Below are positions 46,617 through 54,602 of a stretch of 64,000 nt of DNA, one piece after another. Position 1 is the first letter of the stretch. Every line of letters begins with the position of its first letter. Origin of the DNA: Bosea sp. F3-2 (GTDB lineage: Bacteria; Pseudomonadota; Alphaproteobacteria; Rhizobiales; Beijerinckiaceae); the NCBI RefSeq assembly GCF_008253865.1, contig NZ_CP042331.1, positions 2,542,001 through 2,606,000 on the forward strand, read 5' to 3'. A program made the translations under genes and the position numbers. Under the pieces are notes generated by a model. That model worked only from the letters and a program-made list of their open reading frames with translations, did no database searches and was not told where the DNA came from.

Positions 46617-47699
46617 TCATGAGGAGAGGCCGCCCGTCAGCGTCGGCAGGTCGAGCGGGCGGAAGCCGTAATGGGCGAGCCAGCGCACATCCGCCTCGAA
46701 GAAGGGGCGCAGATCCGGCATGCCATATTTCAGCATGGCAATGCGGTCGATGCCCATGCCCCAGGCGAAGCCCTGATAGACCTCCGGGTCGAGCCCGCAA
46801 TTGCGCAGCACGTTCGGATGGACCATGCCGCAACCGAGGATCTCCAGCCAGTCGTCGCCCTCGCCGAAGCGGATCTCGCCGCCCTTGCGCGAGCACTGGA
46901 TGTCGACCTCCATCGAGGGCTCGGTGAAGGGGAAGAAGGACGGCCGGAAGCGCATCTTCACATCGTCGATCTCGAAGAACGACTTGCAGAACTCTTCGAG
47001 GATCCACTTCAGATGGCCGAGATGGGCGCTCTTGTCGATGACGAGACCCTCGACCTGATGGAACATCGGCGTGTGGGTCTGGTCGGAGTCGTTGCGATAG
47101 GTCCGGCCCGGGCAGATCACGCGGATCGGCGGTTCCTGCGCCAGCATGGTGCGCACCTGCACCGGCGAAGTATGGGTGCGCAGCAGCTTGCGCTCGCCAT
47201 TGGCATCCGGCGCAAAGAAGAAGGTGTCGTGCATCTCCCGCGCCGGGTGGCCGACCGGGAAGTTCAGCTTGGTGAAGTTGAGGTCGTCGGTCTCGACATC
47301 CGGCCCCTCGGCGATGGCGAAGCCCATGTCGCCGAAGATCGCGGTGATCTCGTCGATGACCTGGCTGATCGGATGGATGCGGCCGCGTGCCTCCGGGCCG
47401 TCCTGAACCGGCAGCGACACGTCGACGCGCTCGGAGGCGAGTCTGGCCTCCAGGGCAGCCTCGCCCAGCGCTTCCTTGCGGGCGACGATGGCGCCCTGCA
47501 CGCGGTCGCGCAGGCCGTTGATCAGCGGCCCCTTCTCCTTGCGCTCATCCGGCGTCATCGCGCCCAGCGTCTTGAGCAGCGCCGAGATCGAGCCCGACTT
47601 GCCGAGCGCAGAAATCCGCACATCCTCGACGGCGGCTTCGTCGGCGGCGGTGTCGATCGCAACGAGGACGTCGCGTTCCAGGGTGGCGATATCGGTCAT
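46617..47699 (-). CDS. pheS: Phenylalanyl-tRNA synthetase alpha subunit
   Basis: A 360-residue PheS. The coiled-coil tRNA-binding N-terminus (MTDIATLERDVLVAIDTAAD) is followed by the class II catalytic core: motif 1 around HPISQVIDEITAIFGDMGF, motif 2 FRNDSDQTHTPMFHQVEG-type sequence seen here as PGRTYRNDSDQTHTPMFHQV, and motif 3 GMGIDRIAMLKYGMPDLR. I chose the ATG at 47699; a longer upstream reading overlaps the divergent promoter region. It lies first in the pheS-GT21-pheT string. Confidence 0.96.
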   Translation of the reverse strand: MTDIATLERDVLVAIDTAADEAAVEDVRISALGKSGSISALLKTLGAMTPDERKEKGPLINGLRDRVQGAIVARKEALGEAALEARLASERVDVSLPVQDGPEARGRIHPISQVIDEITAIFGDMGFAIAEGPDVETDDLNFTKLNFPVGHPAREMHDTFFFAPDANGERKLLRTHTSPVQVRTMLAQEPPIRVICPGRTYRNDSDQTHTPMFHQVEGLVIDKSAHLGHLKWILEEFCKSFFEIDDVKMRFRPSFFPFTEPSMEVDIQCSRKGGEIRFGEGDDWLEILGCGMVHPNVLRNCGLDPEVYQGFAWGMGIDRIAMLKYGMPDLRPFFEADVRWLAHYGFRPLDLPTLTGGLSS

Positions 47700-47826
47700 G
47701 AACGGGTCGCAAGCGTTGAAGGCGTGGGAACGGGCGCGTTCTAGCGGGAACGGCCGGCTTATGCCAGAGCGAAGCGACGCTTTGCCGAACAACCCGGCGC
47801 AGCCGACGCCGATGCAGGAGGATGCC

Positions 47827-48588
47827 TTGCCCGACAACACCCATCAGAAGGAATCGCCGTCCTATCGGCTCGCCGCGCTCGACCCGGATTTCATCCTCGG
47901 CGATTCGACTCGCGGCGTGCGTTTCATGCTGGAGTACCAGAAGGCGGAAGATCATCTGCGGGCGCGCGGCGTCGTCTCGACCATCGTCGTCTTCGGCTCG
48001 GCGCGCGTGCGCGAGGGCAATCCCTGGTACGAGGCGGCCAGACAGTTCGGCCGCATCGCCTCGGAGCGGGGCGGCGCGCTGCAGGACGGCGAGGCCGGGC
48101 GCCATCACGTTATCGCCACCGGCGGCGGGCCGGGCATCATGGAAGCGGCCAATCGCGGCGCGACCGAAGCCGGCGCGCTCTCGATCGGCTTCAACATCAC
48201 CCTGCCGCATGAGCAGGAGCCCAATGCCTGGTCGACGCCCGACCTGACCTTCCGCTTCCACTATTTCGCGATGCGCAAGATGCATCTGGCGATGCGCGCT
48301 GCGGCGCTGGTGGTGTTTCCCGGCGGCTTCGGCACGCTGGACGAGCTGTTCGAGATCATGACGCTGGTGCAGACCGGCAAGATGGGGCCGGTGCCGATCG
48401 TGCTCTACGATTCCAACTACTGGCAGGGTCTGCTCAATCTCGACCGGATGGAAGCGGCCGGCTTCATCCGCCCGGAGGACCTGAAACTGTTCAGCTACGC
48501 GGACACACCGGAAGAGGCCTATGACCGGATCGTCGCGGGCGCGGGTGACGGCTGGCATCCGCCGGGCAACGGCAGCGTGCAGACATAG
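47827..48588 (+). CDS. LOG/TIGR00730-family Rossmann-fold protein
   Basis: A ~253-residue protein of the LOG (lysine decarboxylase-like) family. It has VVFGSARV, the nucleotide-binding TGGGPGIMEAANRGA, and the signature PGGFGTLDELFEIMTLVQ. Family members are cytokinin-riboside 5'-monophosphate phosphoribohydrolases or act on other nucleotide 5'-monophosphates; the bacterial role is uncertain. Start choice: TTG at 47827 follows AGGAGG (47816-47821) with a 5-base spacer, but in-frame ATGs at 47812 and 47761 are possible. It diverges from pheS. Confidence 0.82.
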   Translation: MPDNTHQKESPSYRLAALDPDFILGDSTRGVRFMLEYQKAEDHLRARGVVSTIVVFGSARVREGNPWYEAARQFGRIASERGGALQDGEAGRHHVIATGGGPGIMEAANRGATEAGALSIGFNITLPHEQEPNAWSTPDLTFRFHYFAMRKMHLAMRAAALVVFPGGFGTLDELFEIMTLVQTGKMGPVPIVLYDSNYWQGLLNLDRMEAAGFIRPEDLKLFSYADTPEEAYDRIVAGAGDGWHPPGNGSVQT

Positions 48589-48591
48589 TCC

Positions 48592-48628
48592 AAAAAGGAG
48601 AAGGCCGGCGTTGCCGCCGGCCTTCTCC
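48592..48628 (-). terminator. Intrinsic terminator of rplT
   Basis: A perfect 14-bp stem with half-site GGAGAAGGCCGGCG and a four-base loop; on the minus strand it is followed by TTTTT. It lies between the convergent LOG gene and rplT, about 20 bp after the rplT stop. Confidence 0.9.
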
Positions 48629-48650
48629 AAACCAGATCAGTTCAAACCGC

Positions 48651-49028
48651 TCAGGCGGCCTGGGCCTGCGGCTGCCCAAGCGCGCCCTTGACCGTCTCGA
48701 CCACGGCAGCGAACGAAGCTGCATCGTCGATGGCCATCGCCGACAGGGTCTTGCGGTCGAGCTCAATGCCGGCCTTGATCAGGCCGCCGATGAAGACCGA
48801 ATAGGTCAGGCCGTGCTCACGCACCGCAGCGTTGAGGCGCTGGATCCAGAGAGCGCGGAACGAGCGCTTCTTGTTCTTGCGGTCGCGATAGGCGTACTGC
48901 ATCGAGCGATCGACGGCCGCCTTGGCGGCGCGGATCGTATTCTTGCGGCGGCCATAGAAGCCCTTGGCGGCCTTAAGCGTCTTCTTGTGCTTGGCGTGGG
49001 CGGTAACGCCCCGTTTCACGCGAGCCAT
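48651..49028 (-). CDS. rplT: Ribosomal protein L20
   Basis: A 125-residue L20: MARVKRGVTAHAKHKKTLKA, then GFYGRRKNTIRAAKAAVDRS, RDRKNKKRSFRALWIQRLNA and GLIKAGIELDRKTLS. It binds 23S rRNA early in 50S assembly. A short Ala/Gln extension (GQPQAQAA) ends the chain. It lies 28 bp after rpmI on the same strand; a strong terminator follows. Confidence 0.97.
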   Translation of the reverse strand: MARVKRGVTAHAKHKKTLKAAKGFYGRRKNTIRAAKAAVDRSMQYAYRDRKNKKRSFRALWIQRLNAAVREHGLTYSVFIGGLIKAGIELDRKTLSAMAIDDAASFAAVVETVKGALGQPQAQAA

Positions 49029-49056
49029 GTCATGATCTCCGGACTATCAGGTGGCG

Positions 49057-49257
49057 TCAGCCGTTGGGGAGGAAGAACTTCTTCACGTTGGCAGCATCGC
49101 CCTCGAAGAGGGTCGTGGTGCCGCGGTGATTGCGGATCTGCTTGTTGGTCCGCTTGATCATCCCGTGACGCTTGCCGGCCTGGGCGTAGAGCACCTTGCC
49201 GGTACCGGTGATCTTGAACCGCTTCTTGGCGGCCGATTTAGTCTTGATCTTGGGCAT
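49057..49257 (-). CDS. rpmI: Ribosomal protein L35
   Basis: A 66-residue L35: MPKIKTKSAAKKRFKITGTG and KRHGMIKRTNKQIRNHRGTT. It is a 50S subunit protein and immediately precedes rplT. infC, normally just upstream, is 3.35 kb away here (52610-53152), on the same strand but separated by three unrelated genes. Confidence 0.97.
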   Translation of the reverse strand: MPKIKTKSAAKKRFKITGTGKVLYAQAGKRHGMIKRTNKQIRNHRGTTTLFEGDAANVKKFFLPNG

Positions 49258-49527
49258 TTCAGCTCCTCAATGGTCGTGGCCGCGCGCCTTTTGAACGCGT
49301 TGCCAATGTCTTGCTTTCAGGAAGCAAAGCACGACCGCCACGGCAGCCCTTATCAGCCGGGCGATCGAAGGCCGGCCCTATCGCAGAAAAGTGCGGTTCT
49401 GGCAAGTGCGAAGCCGGCAATGCCATATGAGGCTGCCGAGAAGCCGCAGCCCTATGTTTGCGTGCTTCCTTCAAACGCCCGTCACGCCGTAAGGTCAACA
49501 GGCGCGTTCCGCATCTGGAGATCCCCC

Positions 49528-50553
49528 GTGAAGAAGCTTCTGCTTAGCCTCGCCGCAGGCCTCGCCCTGACGGCTGCCGCCTCGGCGCCAGCGCTTGCCC
49601 AATCGAACCTCGACAAGATCAAGGCCCGCGGCAATATCATCTGTGGCACCAGCGAAGGCGTGCCGGGCTTCTCTTTGCAGGACAAGAATGGCGTCTGGCG
49701 CGGCTTCGACACCGATGTCTGCCGCGCCCTGGCCGCCGCGATCTTCAACGACCAGGACAAGGCGAGCTATCTCTCGCTGTCGAGCAAGAACCGCCTCGTC
49801 GCGCTGCAGTCCGGCGAGATCGACGTGCTCGCCCGCACCACGACCTGGTCGCTCGGCCGCGACATTGGCCAGGGCGTCAGCTTCACCGCCATCAACTACT
49901 ATGACGGCCAGGGCTTCATCGTCCGCAAGAAGCTCGGCGTGAACACGGTGAAGGACCTCAACGGCGCCTCGGTCTGCGTCGCCCAGGGCACGACCACCGA
50001 ACTCAACCTCGCCGATTACGGCCGCACCCACGGCATCAAGTTCGAGACCGTCGCCTTCGCGACGCTGGAGGATACGGTGCAGGCCTATGAGGCCGGCCGC
50101 TGCGACGCCTACACCACCGACCTCTCCGCGCTCGCCGGCACGCGCGGCCGGCTGAAGGATCCCGAGGAGCACCTGCTGCTGCAGGAGGTCATCTCCAAGG
50201 AGCCGCTCGGCCCCTGGGTCCGCAAGAACGATCCGGCCTGGTTCGACCTCGTGCGCTGGACCGTGATCGCGACGATCAATGCCGAGGAGCTCGGCGTGAC
50301 CCAGGCCAATGTCGAGGAACTGGCAAAGACCTCGCAGAACCCGGAAGTCCGCCGCATGCTCGGCGCCGAGGGCAAGTTCGGCGAGGGTCTCGGCCTGACC
50401 AACGACTGGGTGGTGCGCATCATCAAGGCCGTCGGCAATTACGGCGAGAGCTTCGACCGCCATTTCGGTCCGAAGACCAGCAACCCGCTGCCGCGCGGCG
50501 TCAACAAGCTGTGGACGCAGGGCGGCCTGCAATACGGCCCGCCGATCCGCTGA
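49528..50553 (+). CDS. Amino acid ABC transporter substrate-binding protein (AapJ-like)
   Basis: A 341-residue periplasmic binding protein. The signal peptide KKLLLSLAAGLALTAAASAP is cleaved near ALAQ. The mature domain (GNIICGTSEGVPGFSLQDKN, WRGFDTDVCRALAAAIF, KNRLVALQSGEIDVLARTTT, YEAGRCDAYTTDLSALAGTR) fits general L-amino acid (AapJ/BztA) binding proteins. GTG at 49528 is chosen because the signal peptide begins there. No permease or ATPase gene is adjacent, so it is an orphan component or works with a transporter encoded elsewhere. Confidence 0.9.
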   Translation: MKKLLLSLAAGLALTAAASAPALAQSNLDKIKARGNIICGTSEGVPGFSLQDKNGVWRGFDTDVCRALAAAIFNDQDKASYLSLSSKNRLVALQSGEIDVLARTTTWSLGRDIGQGVSFTAINYYDGQGFIVRKKLGVNTVKDLNGASVCVAQGTTTELNLADYGRTHGIKFETVAFATLEDTVQAYEAGRCDAYTTDLSALAGTRGRLKDPEEHLLLQEVISKEPLGPWVRKNDPAWFDLVRWTVIATINAEELGVTQANVEELAKTSQNPEVRRMLGAEGKFGEGLGLTNDWVVRIIKAVGNYGESFDRHFGPKTSNPLPRGVNKLWTQGGLQYGPPIR

Positions 50554-50577
50554 CGCGCTTAAATGCGGGCCGGCCGA

Positions 50578-51786
50578 TCAGGCCGGCTCGCAGACCACCA
50601 CGGCTTTCCGCTCGCCCAGCAGCCGGCTGTAGCCGACGAGCGTGACGAGCAGCGCGATGGCGCCAGCAGCGACCGAGATCCGGAAGCCGCTGCGCGCCCC
50701 GAAAGCATCGATCAGGGCGCCGGCGGCCGAGGCGCCGAAGGCCATGCCGATGCCGATGCCGGTGATGCCCCAGGTCATGCCCTCGGTGAGCTGGCGCGGC
50801 GGCACCAGGCGCTCGATCAGCCCCATGGCGATGATGATCGTCGGTGAGACGGCCGCGCCCGCCATGAAGAAGACCAGCGCCAGCGAGGCAAGGCCGGTCA
50901 CGGCCAGCAGCGGTAGCGTCGTCGCCGCCGCAAGCGCGATTGCCGCGACGAATTGCGTGGCGAGCGACACCCTCAGCCTGAGCGCCCCGAAGACGAGACC
51001 GACGATCAGCGAGCCCGCCGCATAGATCGCCAGCACCACGCTCGCCATCGCCTTCTGGCCCTGCGCCTCGGCGAAGGCGACCGCTGTGATCTCGGCCGTG
51101 CCGAAGATCGCGCCGACCGCGATCATCGCGAGCACGACGATTTGCACGCCGCCGAGCCGGATGACCGAGGCCTCGATGCCGGCGGAACGGGCGCGAACCG
51201 GCGGCTCGGTGCGCCGCTGGGCGCAGAGCAGCGGCACGCCGACCACCAGAAAGATCATGGCGGCGAACGGTCCGGCTTCGGGAAACAGGCTGACGCTCAA
51301 CCCGATCGCCACGATCGGCCCGATGATGAAGATGACCTCGTCCACCACCGATTCGAAGGCGAAGGCGGTGCGCAGCTGCGGCGTGTCGCGATAGAATTCG
51401 GTCCAGCGCGCCCTGACCATCGCGCCGATGCTGGGCATCGGGCCGGCGAGCAGCGCGAAGACGAAGAGTAGCCAGTTCGGCGCGCCCGCCCAGGTCGAGA
51501 TCATCAGGCCGCTCAGTGCAAGCGCTGCTCCAGCCGTTGCCGGCATCAGCACGCGGCGCTGGCCGTAGCGGTCGACCAGACGCGAGACCTGCGGCGTGAT
51601 CAGCGCGCTGGCGAGCGCGAAGGTCGCGGCGACGGCGCCGGCAATGGCGTATTCGCCGCGTCGCTCCGACAGCATCGTGACGATGCCGAGGCCAACCATC
51701 GAGGCCGGCAGGCGCGCGACGAAGCCGGCGGACGAAAAAGCGAGCGCGCCGGGCACGCGAAAGATCTCGCGATAGGGGTTAGGCAT
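50578..51786 (-). CDS. MFS efflux transporter under TetR control
   Basis: A 402-residue major facilitator protein with about 12 helices; the loop 2-3 motif reads SRLVDRYGQRRVL near residue 70. Similar carriers are drug or metabolite exporters, but the substrate is not evident. The ATG at 51786 (MPNPYREIF) is chosen. The gene is divergent from a TetR-family gene across ~100 bp that carries three copies of a 15-bp palindrome, so it is very probably repressed by that regulator. Confidence 0.87.
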   Translation of the reverse strand: MPNPYREIFRVPGALAFSSAGFVARLPASMVGLGIVTMLSERRGEYAIAGAVAATFALASALITPQVSRLVDRYGQRRVLMPATAGAALALSGLMISTWAGAPNWLLFVFALLAGPMPSIGAMVRARWTEFYRDTPQLRTAFAFESVVDEVIFIIGPIVAIGLSVSLFPEAGPFAAMIFLVVGVPLLCAQRRTEPPVRARSAGIEASVIRLGGVQIVVLAMIAVGAIFGTAEITAVAFAEAQGQKAMASVVLAIYAAGSLIVGLVFGALRLRVSLATQFVAAIALAAATTLPLLAVTGLASLALVFFMAGAAVSPTIIIAMGLIERLVPPRQLTEGMTWGITGIGIGMAFGASAAGALIDAFGARSGFRISVAAGAIALLVTLVGYSRLLGERKAVVVCEPA

Positions 51787-51808
51787 GGCTTGTCCCGAAG
51801 GAAGCGGA

Positions 51809-51875
51809 CATACGCCGCGTATGCGAATGACTAATTGCATACGTCTCGTATGTCAATTAACATACGAGACGTATG
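51809..51875. promoter_or_regulatory. Triple operator CATACG-N3-CGTATG
   Basis: Three 15-bp palindromes of exact form CATACG-N3-CGTATG: 51809-51823 (N3 = CCG), 51838-51852 (TCT) and 51861-51875 (AGA). The second and third are mirror images of each other around TCAATTAA. All lie between the divergent MFS and TetR genes, as expected for TetR autoregulation and co-regulation. Confidence 0.85.
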
Positions 51876-51888
51876 CGAAAGGAATGTG

Positions 51889-52476
51889 ATGGCCCGCAGG
51901 CTTCGCGCCGACATGATCGCGGAAACCCGCGCCAGCCTGATCGCCGCCGCGCGCGAGGCGTTCGGCACGATCGGCTATGCCAATGCGTCGATGGATGAGC
52001 TGACTGCAGCGGCGGGCCTCACCCGCGGCGCGCTCTACCATCATTTCGGTGACAAGAAGGGCCTGTTCGCGGCCGTGCTCGACCAAATCGACGCGGAGAT
52101 GACGGTACGGTTGCGCGCCGTCTCGGCCAGAGCGGAGGATCGCTGGACCGGCTTCCGCGACGAGTGCGCCGCCTATCTCGCCATGGCGCGCGAACCGGAA
52201 ATCCAGCAGATCGTCCTGCGGGACGGGCCGGCCGTCCTCGGCGATCCCTGGAACTGGCCGATCCAGAACGACTGCATCCGCATGATGACGCAAGGGCTCG
52301 GCGAGTTGGTGGCCGAAGGCGTATTGGCCCCGCTCGACCCGGAGGCCATCGCGCGGCTGATCGTCGGCGCGACCCAGCATGCGGCGCAATGGATCGCGCA
52401 TGCGCCCGAACCCGAAGCCGCCCTGCAGGCGGCGACCGACGCCTTCGACGCGATGCTCGACGGGCTTCGGCGCTAG
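51889..52476 (+). CDS. TetR-family transcriptional regulator
   Basis: A 195-residue regulator. The N-terminal HTH (ASMDELTAAAGLTRGALYHHFGDKKGLF) has the typical recognition helix with YHHF. The C-terminal ligand-binding domain carries WTGFRDECAAYLAMAR and QIVLRDGPAVLGDPWNW. The ATG at 51889 (MARRLRADMIAETRAS) follows GGAATGTG. It probably represses the divergent MFS gene and itself through the triple palindrome; the inducer is unknown. Confidence 0.92.
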   Translation: MARRLRADMIAETRASLIAAAREAFGTIGYANASMDELTAAAGLTRGALYHHFGDKKGLFAAVLDQIDAEMTVRLRAVSARAEDRWTGFRDECAAYLAMAREPEIQQIVLRDGPAVLGDPWNWPIQNDCIRMMTQGLGELVAEGVLAPLDPEAIARLIVGATQHAAQWIAHAPEPEAALQAATDAFDAMLDGLRR

Positions 52477-52490
52477 TTCTTTGCCCTTAT

Positions 52491-52539
52491 CGCATTTTCT
52501 TCACGCGAACCGGTATCCACTTCGCTCGAAAATGCTCCA
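52491..52539. repeat. Palindromic repeat, family B, partial copy 3
   Basis: Reverse-oriented half of the family B element: CGCATTTTCTTCACGCGAAC and ACTTCGCTCGAAAATGCTC. It lies between the convergent tetR and infC genes, next to the infC terminator. Confidence 0.85.
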
Positions 52540-52548
52540 CCCGGCATG

Positions 52549-52570
52549 AAAAAGGGCGCCAAGGGCGCCC
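52549..52570 (-). terminator. Intrinsic terminator of infC
   Basis: A seven-base-pair stem GGGCGCC/GGCGCCC with a three-base loop, followed on the minus strand by TTTTT. It lies about 40 bases after the infC stop. Confidence 0.85.
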
Positions 52571-52609
52571 CATTTCTCGATCCGAACCAGATCACGAGAC
52601 GCTCGCGCC

Positions 52610-53152
52610 TCAGCGCGGTGCGAGCACCATCACCATCTGGCGGCCTTCGAGCTGCCAGTCGCTTTCGACCTTGGCGACTTCGACCGTATCGGCCTTGACG
52701 CGCTCCAGTACCTTCACGCCGAGGTCCTGATGCGCCATCTCACGGCCGCGGAAGCGCAGGGTGACCTTCACCTTGTCACCTTCCTCGAAGAAGCCGTGCA
52801 TGGCCTTCATCTTCACGTCGTAGTCGTGCTTGTCGATGCCGGGGCGCAGCTTGATTTCCTTGATCTCGATCGTGCGCTGCTTCTTGCGCGCCTCGGAAGC
52901 CTTCTTCTGCTCGAGAAAGCGGAAGCGGCCGTAATCGAGGATCTTGCAGACGGGCGGCACCGAGTTCGGGGCGATCTCGACAAGATCGAGACCGGCATCC
53001 TCGGCGATCTTCAGCGCCTCGAAGAACGAGACCACGCCACGGTTGGCGCCGGTATCGTCAATCAGCTGTACCTCGCGAACTCCGCGGATATCACGGTTCG
53101 AGCGGGGGCCTTCCTTGGTCGGGGCCGGGGCAGCACGGTAAGGGCGACGAAT
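52610..53152 (-). CDS. infC: Translation initiation factor IF-3, AUU start
   Basis: A 180-residue IF-3: RSNRDIRGVREVQLIDDTG, FFEALKIAEDAGLDLVEI, PPVCKILDYGRFRFLEQKKA, KEIKLRPGIDKHDYDVK and TLRFRGREMAHQDLG. It blocks premature 50S joining and proofreads initiation. The start is ATT at 53152, reading (M)RRPYRAAPAPTKEG, preceded by AGGAGA with a 7-base spacer. An ATG-like start exists only 19 codons upstream and would add a non-conserved extension. The AUU start is the classical infC autoregulatory device. It has its own terminator and is not adjacent to rpmI-rplT. Confidence 0.94.
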   Translation of the reverse strand: MRRPYRAAPAPTKEGPRSNRDIRGVREVQLIDDTGANRGVVSFFEALKIAEDAGLDLVEIAPNSVPPVCKILDYGRFRFLEQKKASEARKKQRTIEIKEIKLRPGIDKHDYDVKMKAMHGFFEEGDKVKVTLRFRGREMAHQDLGVKVLERVKADTVEVAKVESDWQLEGRQMVMVLAPR

Positions 53153-53269
53153 GGGGTATTCTCCTGTATTTGGCGCAGTCCGCGCCGTTGGTTCAGACAC
53201 ATTGCACAAAGATGCGCGATGTCAATGCATGACGCCGCTGCGGCAGGCATTCGCCCGCGCCTTGGCGCC

Positions 53270-54487
53270 TCAGCGCTCCAGCAACGCGCAGTAGACGTCG
53301 AGGGTTTCCGTCACCATCGCTTCCAGCGAAAAGTGCTTCTCGACATGCTCGCGCGCCCTCCTCGCCAGCGCATCGCGCGCAGAAGGCCGCAACGACAGCG
53401 CCTCGGCGAGACCGGCCGCCAATGCGGCCGCATCGCCCGGCGGGACGCGCCAACCCGTGCGCTCGCCGGGGGCGACCTGCGGCGGGGCGAGCACCGTCTC
53501 GGGCACCGCTCCGAGATCGGAAACCACGACGGGCGCGCCCATCGCCTGCGCTTCCACCGCGACGCGGCCGAAGGCTTCGGGCTCGGTCGAAGGCACAGCA
53601 ACAACCGCAGCGGAGAGCATCGCCGCCGGCATGTCGGTGCAGTGGCCGACCCGCCGGACACGGCCTTCCAGGCCCGCCTTGGCGATAAGCCCGTCGAGTT
53701 CCTTCACATAGCCGTCGCGCCCTTGAGCGTCGCCGGCGAGGATGAAGGCGGTATCGGTATCGCCACCGTCACGCATCAGGCGCGCGGCCTCGATCAGCAC
53801 GCGCTGGCCCTTCCAGCCGGTCAGGCGCCCAGGCAGCAGCACAATGCGTTGATGCGGCTCGACGCCCCAGGCCTTGCGCAGCACCTGGACACGCTCCGCC
53901 CCGACAGCCACCGGGGCAAAGGCGGAGAAATTGGTGCCGCGATTGACCACCCTGATCCGGTCCCGCGCCATCGGGTGCTTCGAGAGAATCAGCTCGGCCG
54001 TGTAGCCGGAATTGGCGATGACGATGTCGCCGCGCGCCATCACCGAATTGTAGAGCGTCTTCACCGCCGAGCGGCTGTTGTAGGAGCCGTGATAGGTGGT
54101 GACGAAGGGCAGCTTCAGCAGCCGCGCCGCGCCCAGCGCGACCCAGGCCGGCGCGCGCGAGCGGGCATGGATCAGCTCCACCCCCTCCTGCCGGCAGAGC
54201 AGCACGAGCTTGCGGACGTTGAGCGCCATCGCGATCGGGTTCTTCGAGGCCGCCGGGAAAGGCAGCCAGACGCCGCCCTTGGCCTGAAGCTCGGCGACGA
54301 GGCGCCCACCCTCGGTCGCGACCAGCGCGCGAGCGCCGGCATCGGTCAGGCCCTTGGCGATATCGACCGCAGTGCGCTCGGCACCGCCCGCCTCGAGCTC
54401 GGGAATGATCTGCAGGATCGTCCGCCCCGCCAGCGGATGCGTTTCGGTGGAAGGCAGCGAAAGATGGGCACCCGGCTTGAAGGACAT
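53270..54487 (-). CDS. GT4-family glycosyltransferase
   Basis: A 405-residue GT-B glycosyltransferase of family 4. ILQIIPELEAGGAERTAVDIA forms the N-terminal acceptor domain. The nucleotide-sugar-binding half has LLPGRLTGWKGQRVLIEAA and the EX7E-type EPEAFGRVAVEAQAMGAPVV. Substrate is probably a lipopolysaccharide or exopolysaccharide intermediate. The gene stands alone, about 115 bp upstream of infC on the same strand; no other polysaccharide genes are adjacent, so the pathway is unassigned. Confidence 0.88.
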   Translation of the reverse strand: MSFKPGAHLSLPSTETHPLAGRTILQIIPELEAGGAERTAVDIAKGLTDAGARALVATEGGRLVAELQAKGGVWLPFPAASKNPIAMALNVRKLVLLCRQEGVELIHARSRAPAWVALGAARLLKLPFVTTYHGSYNSRSAVKTLYNSVMARGDIVIANSGYTAELILSKHPMARDRIRVVNRGTNFSAFAPVAVGAERVQVLRKAWGVEPHQRIVLLPGRLTGWKGQRVLIEAARLMRDGGDTDTAFILAGDAQGRDGYVKELDGLIAKAGLEGRVRRVGHCTDMPAAMLSAAVVAVPSTEPEAFGRVAVEAQAMGAPVVVSDLGAVPETVLAPPQVAPGERTGWRVPPGDAAALAAGLAEALSLRPSARDALARRAREHVEKHFSLEAMVTETLDVYCALLER

Positions 54488-54602
54488 GCTCTCTTGGTCT
54501 GGTGGTCTGGACTTTCGTTCGTCGGGGCGAATATGCCCCTATCGGAGAGCCGCCGCAGCCCTTAATCGCCGCGACCGCGTGATTCGTCACAGGAGATTTG
54601 CC

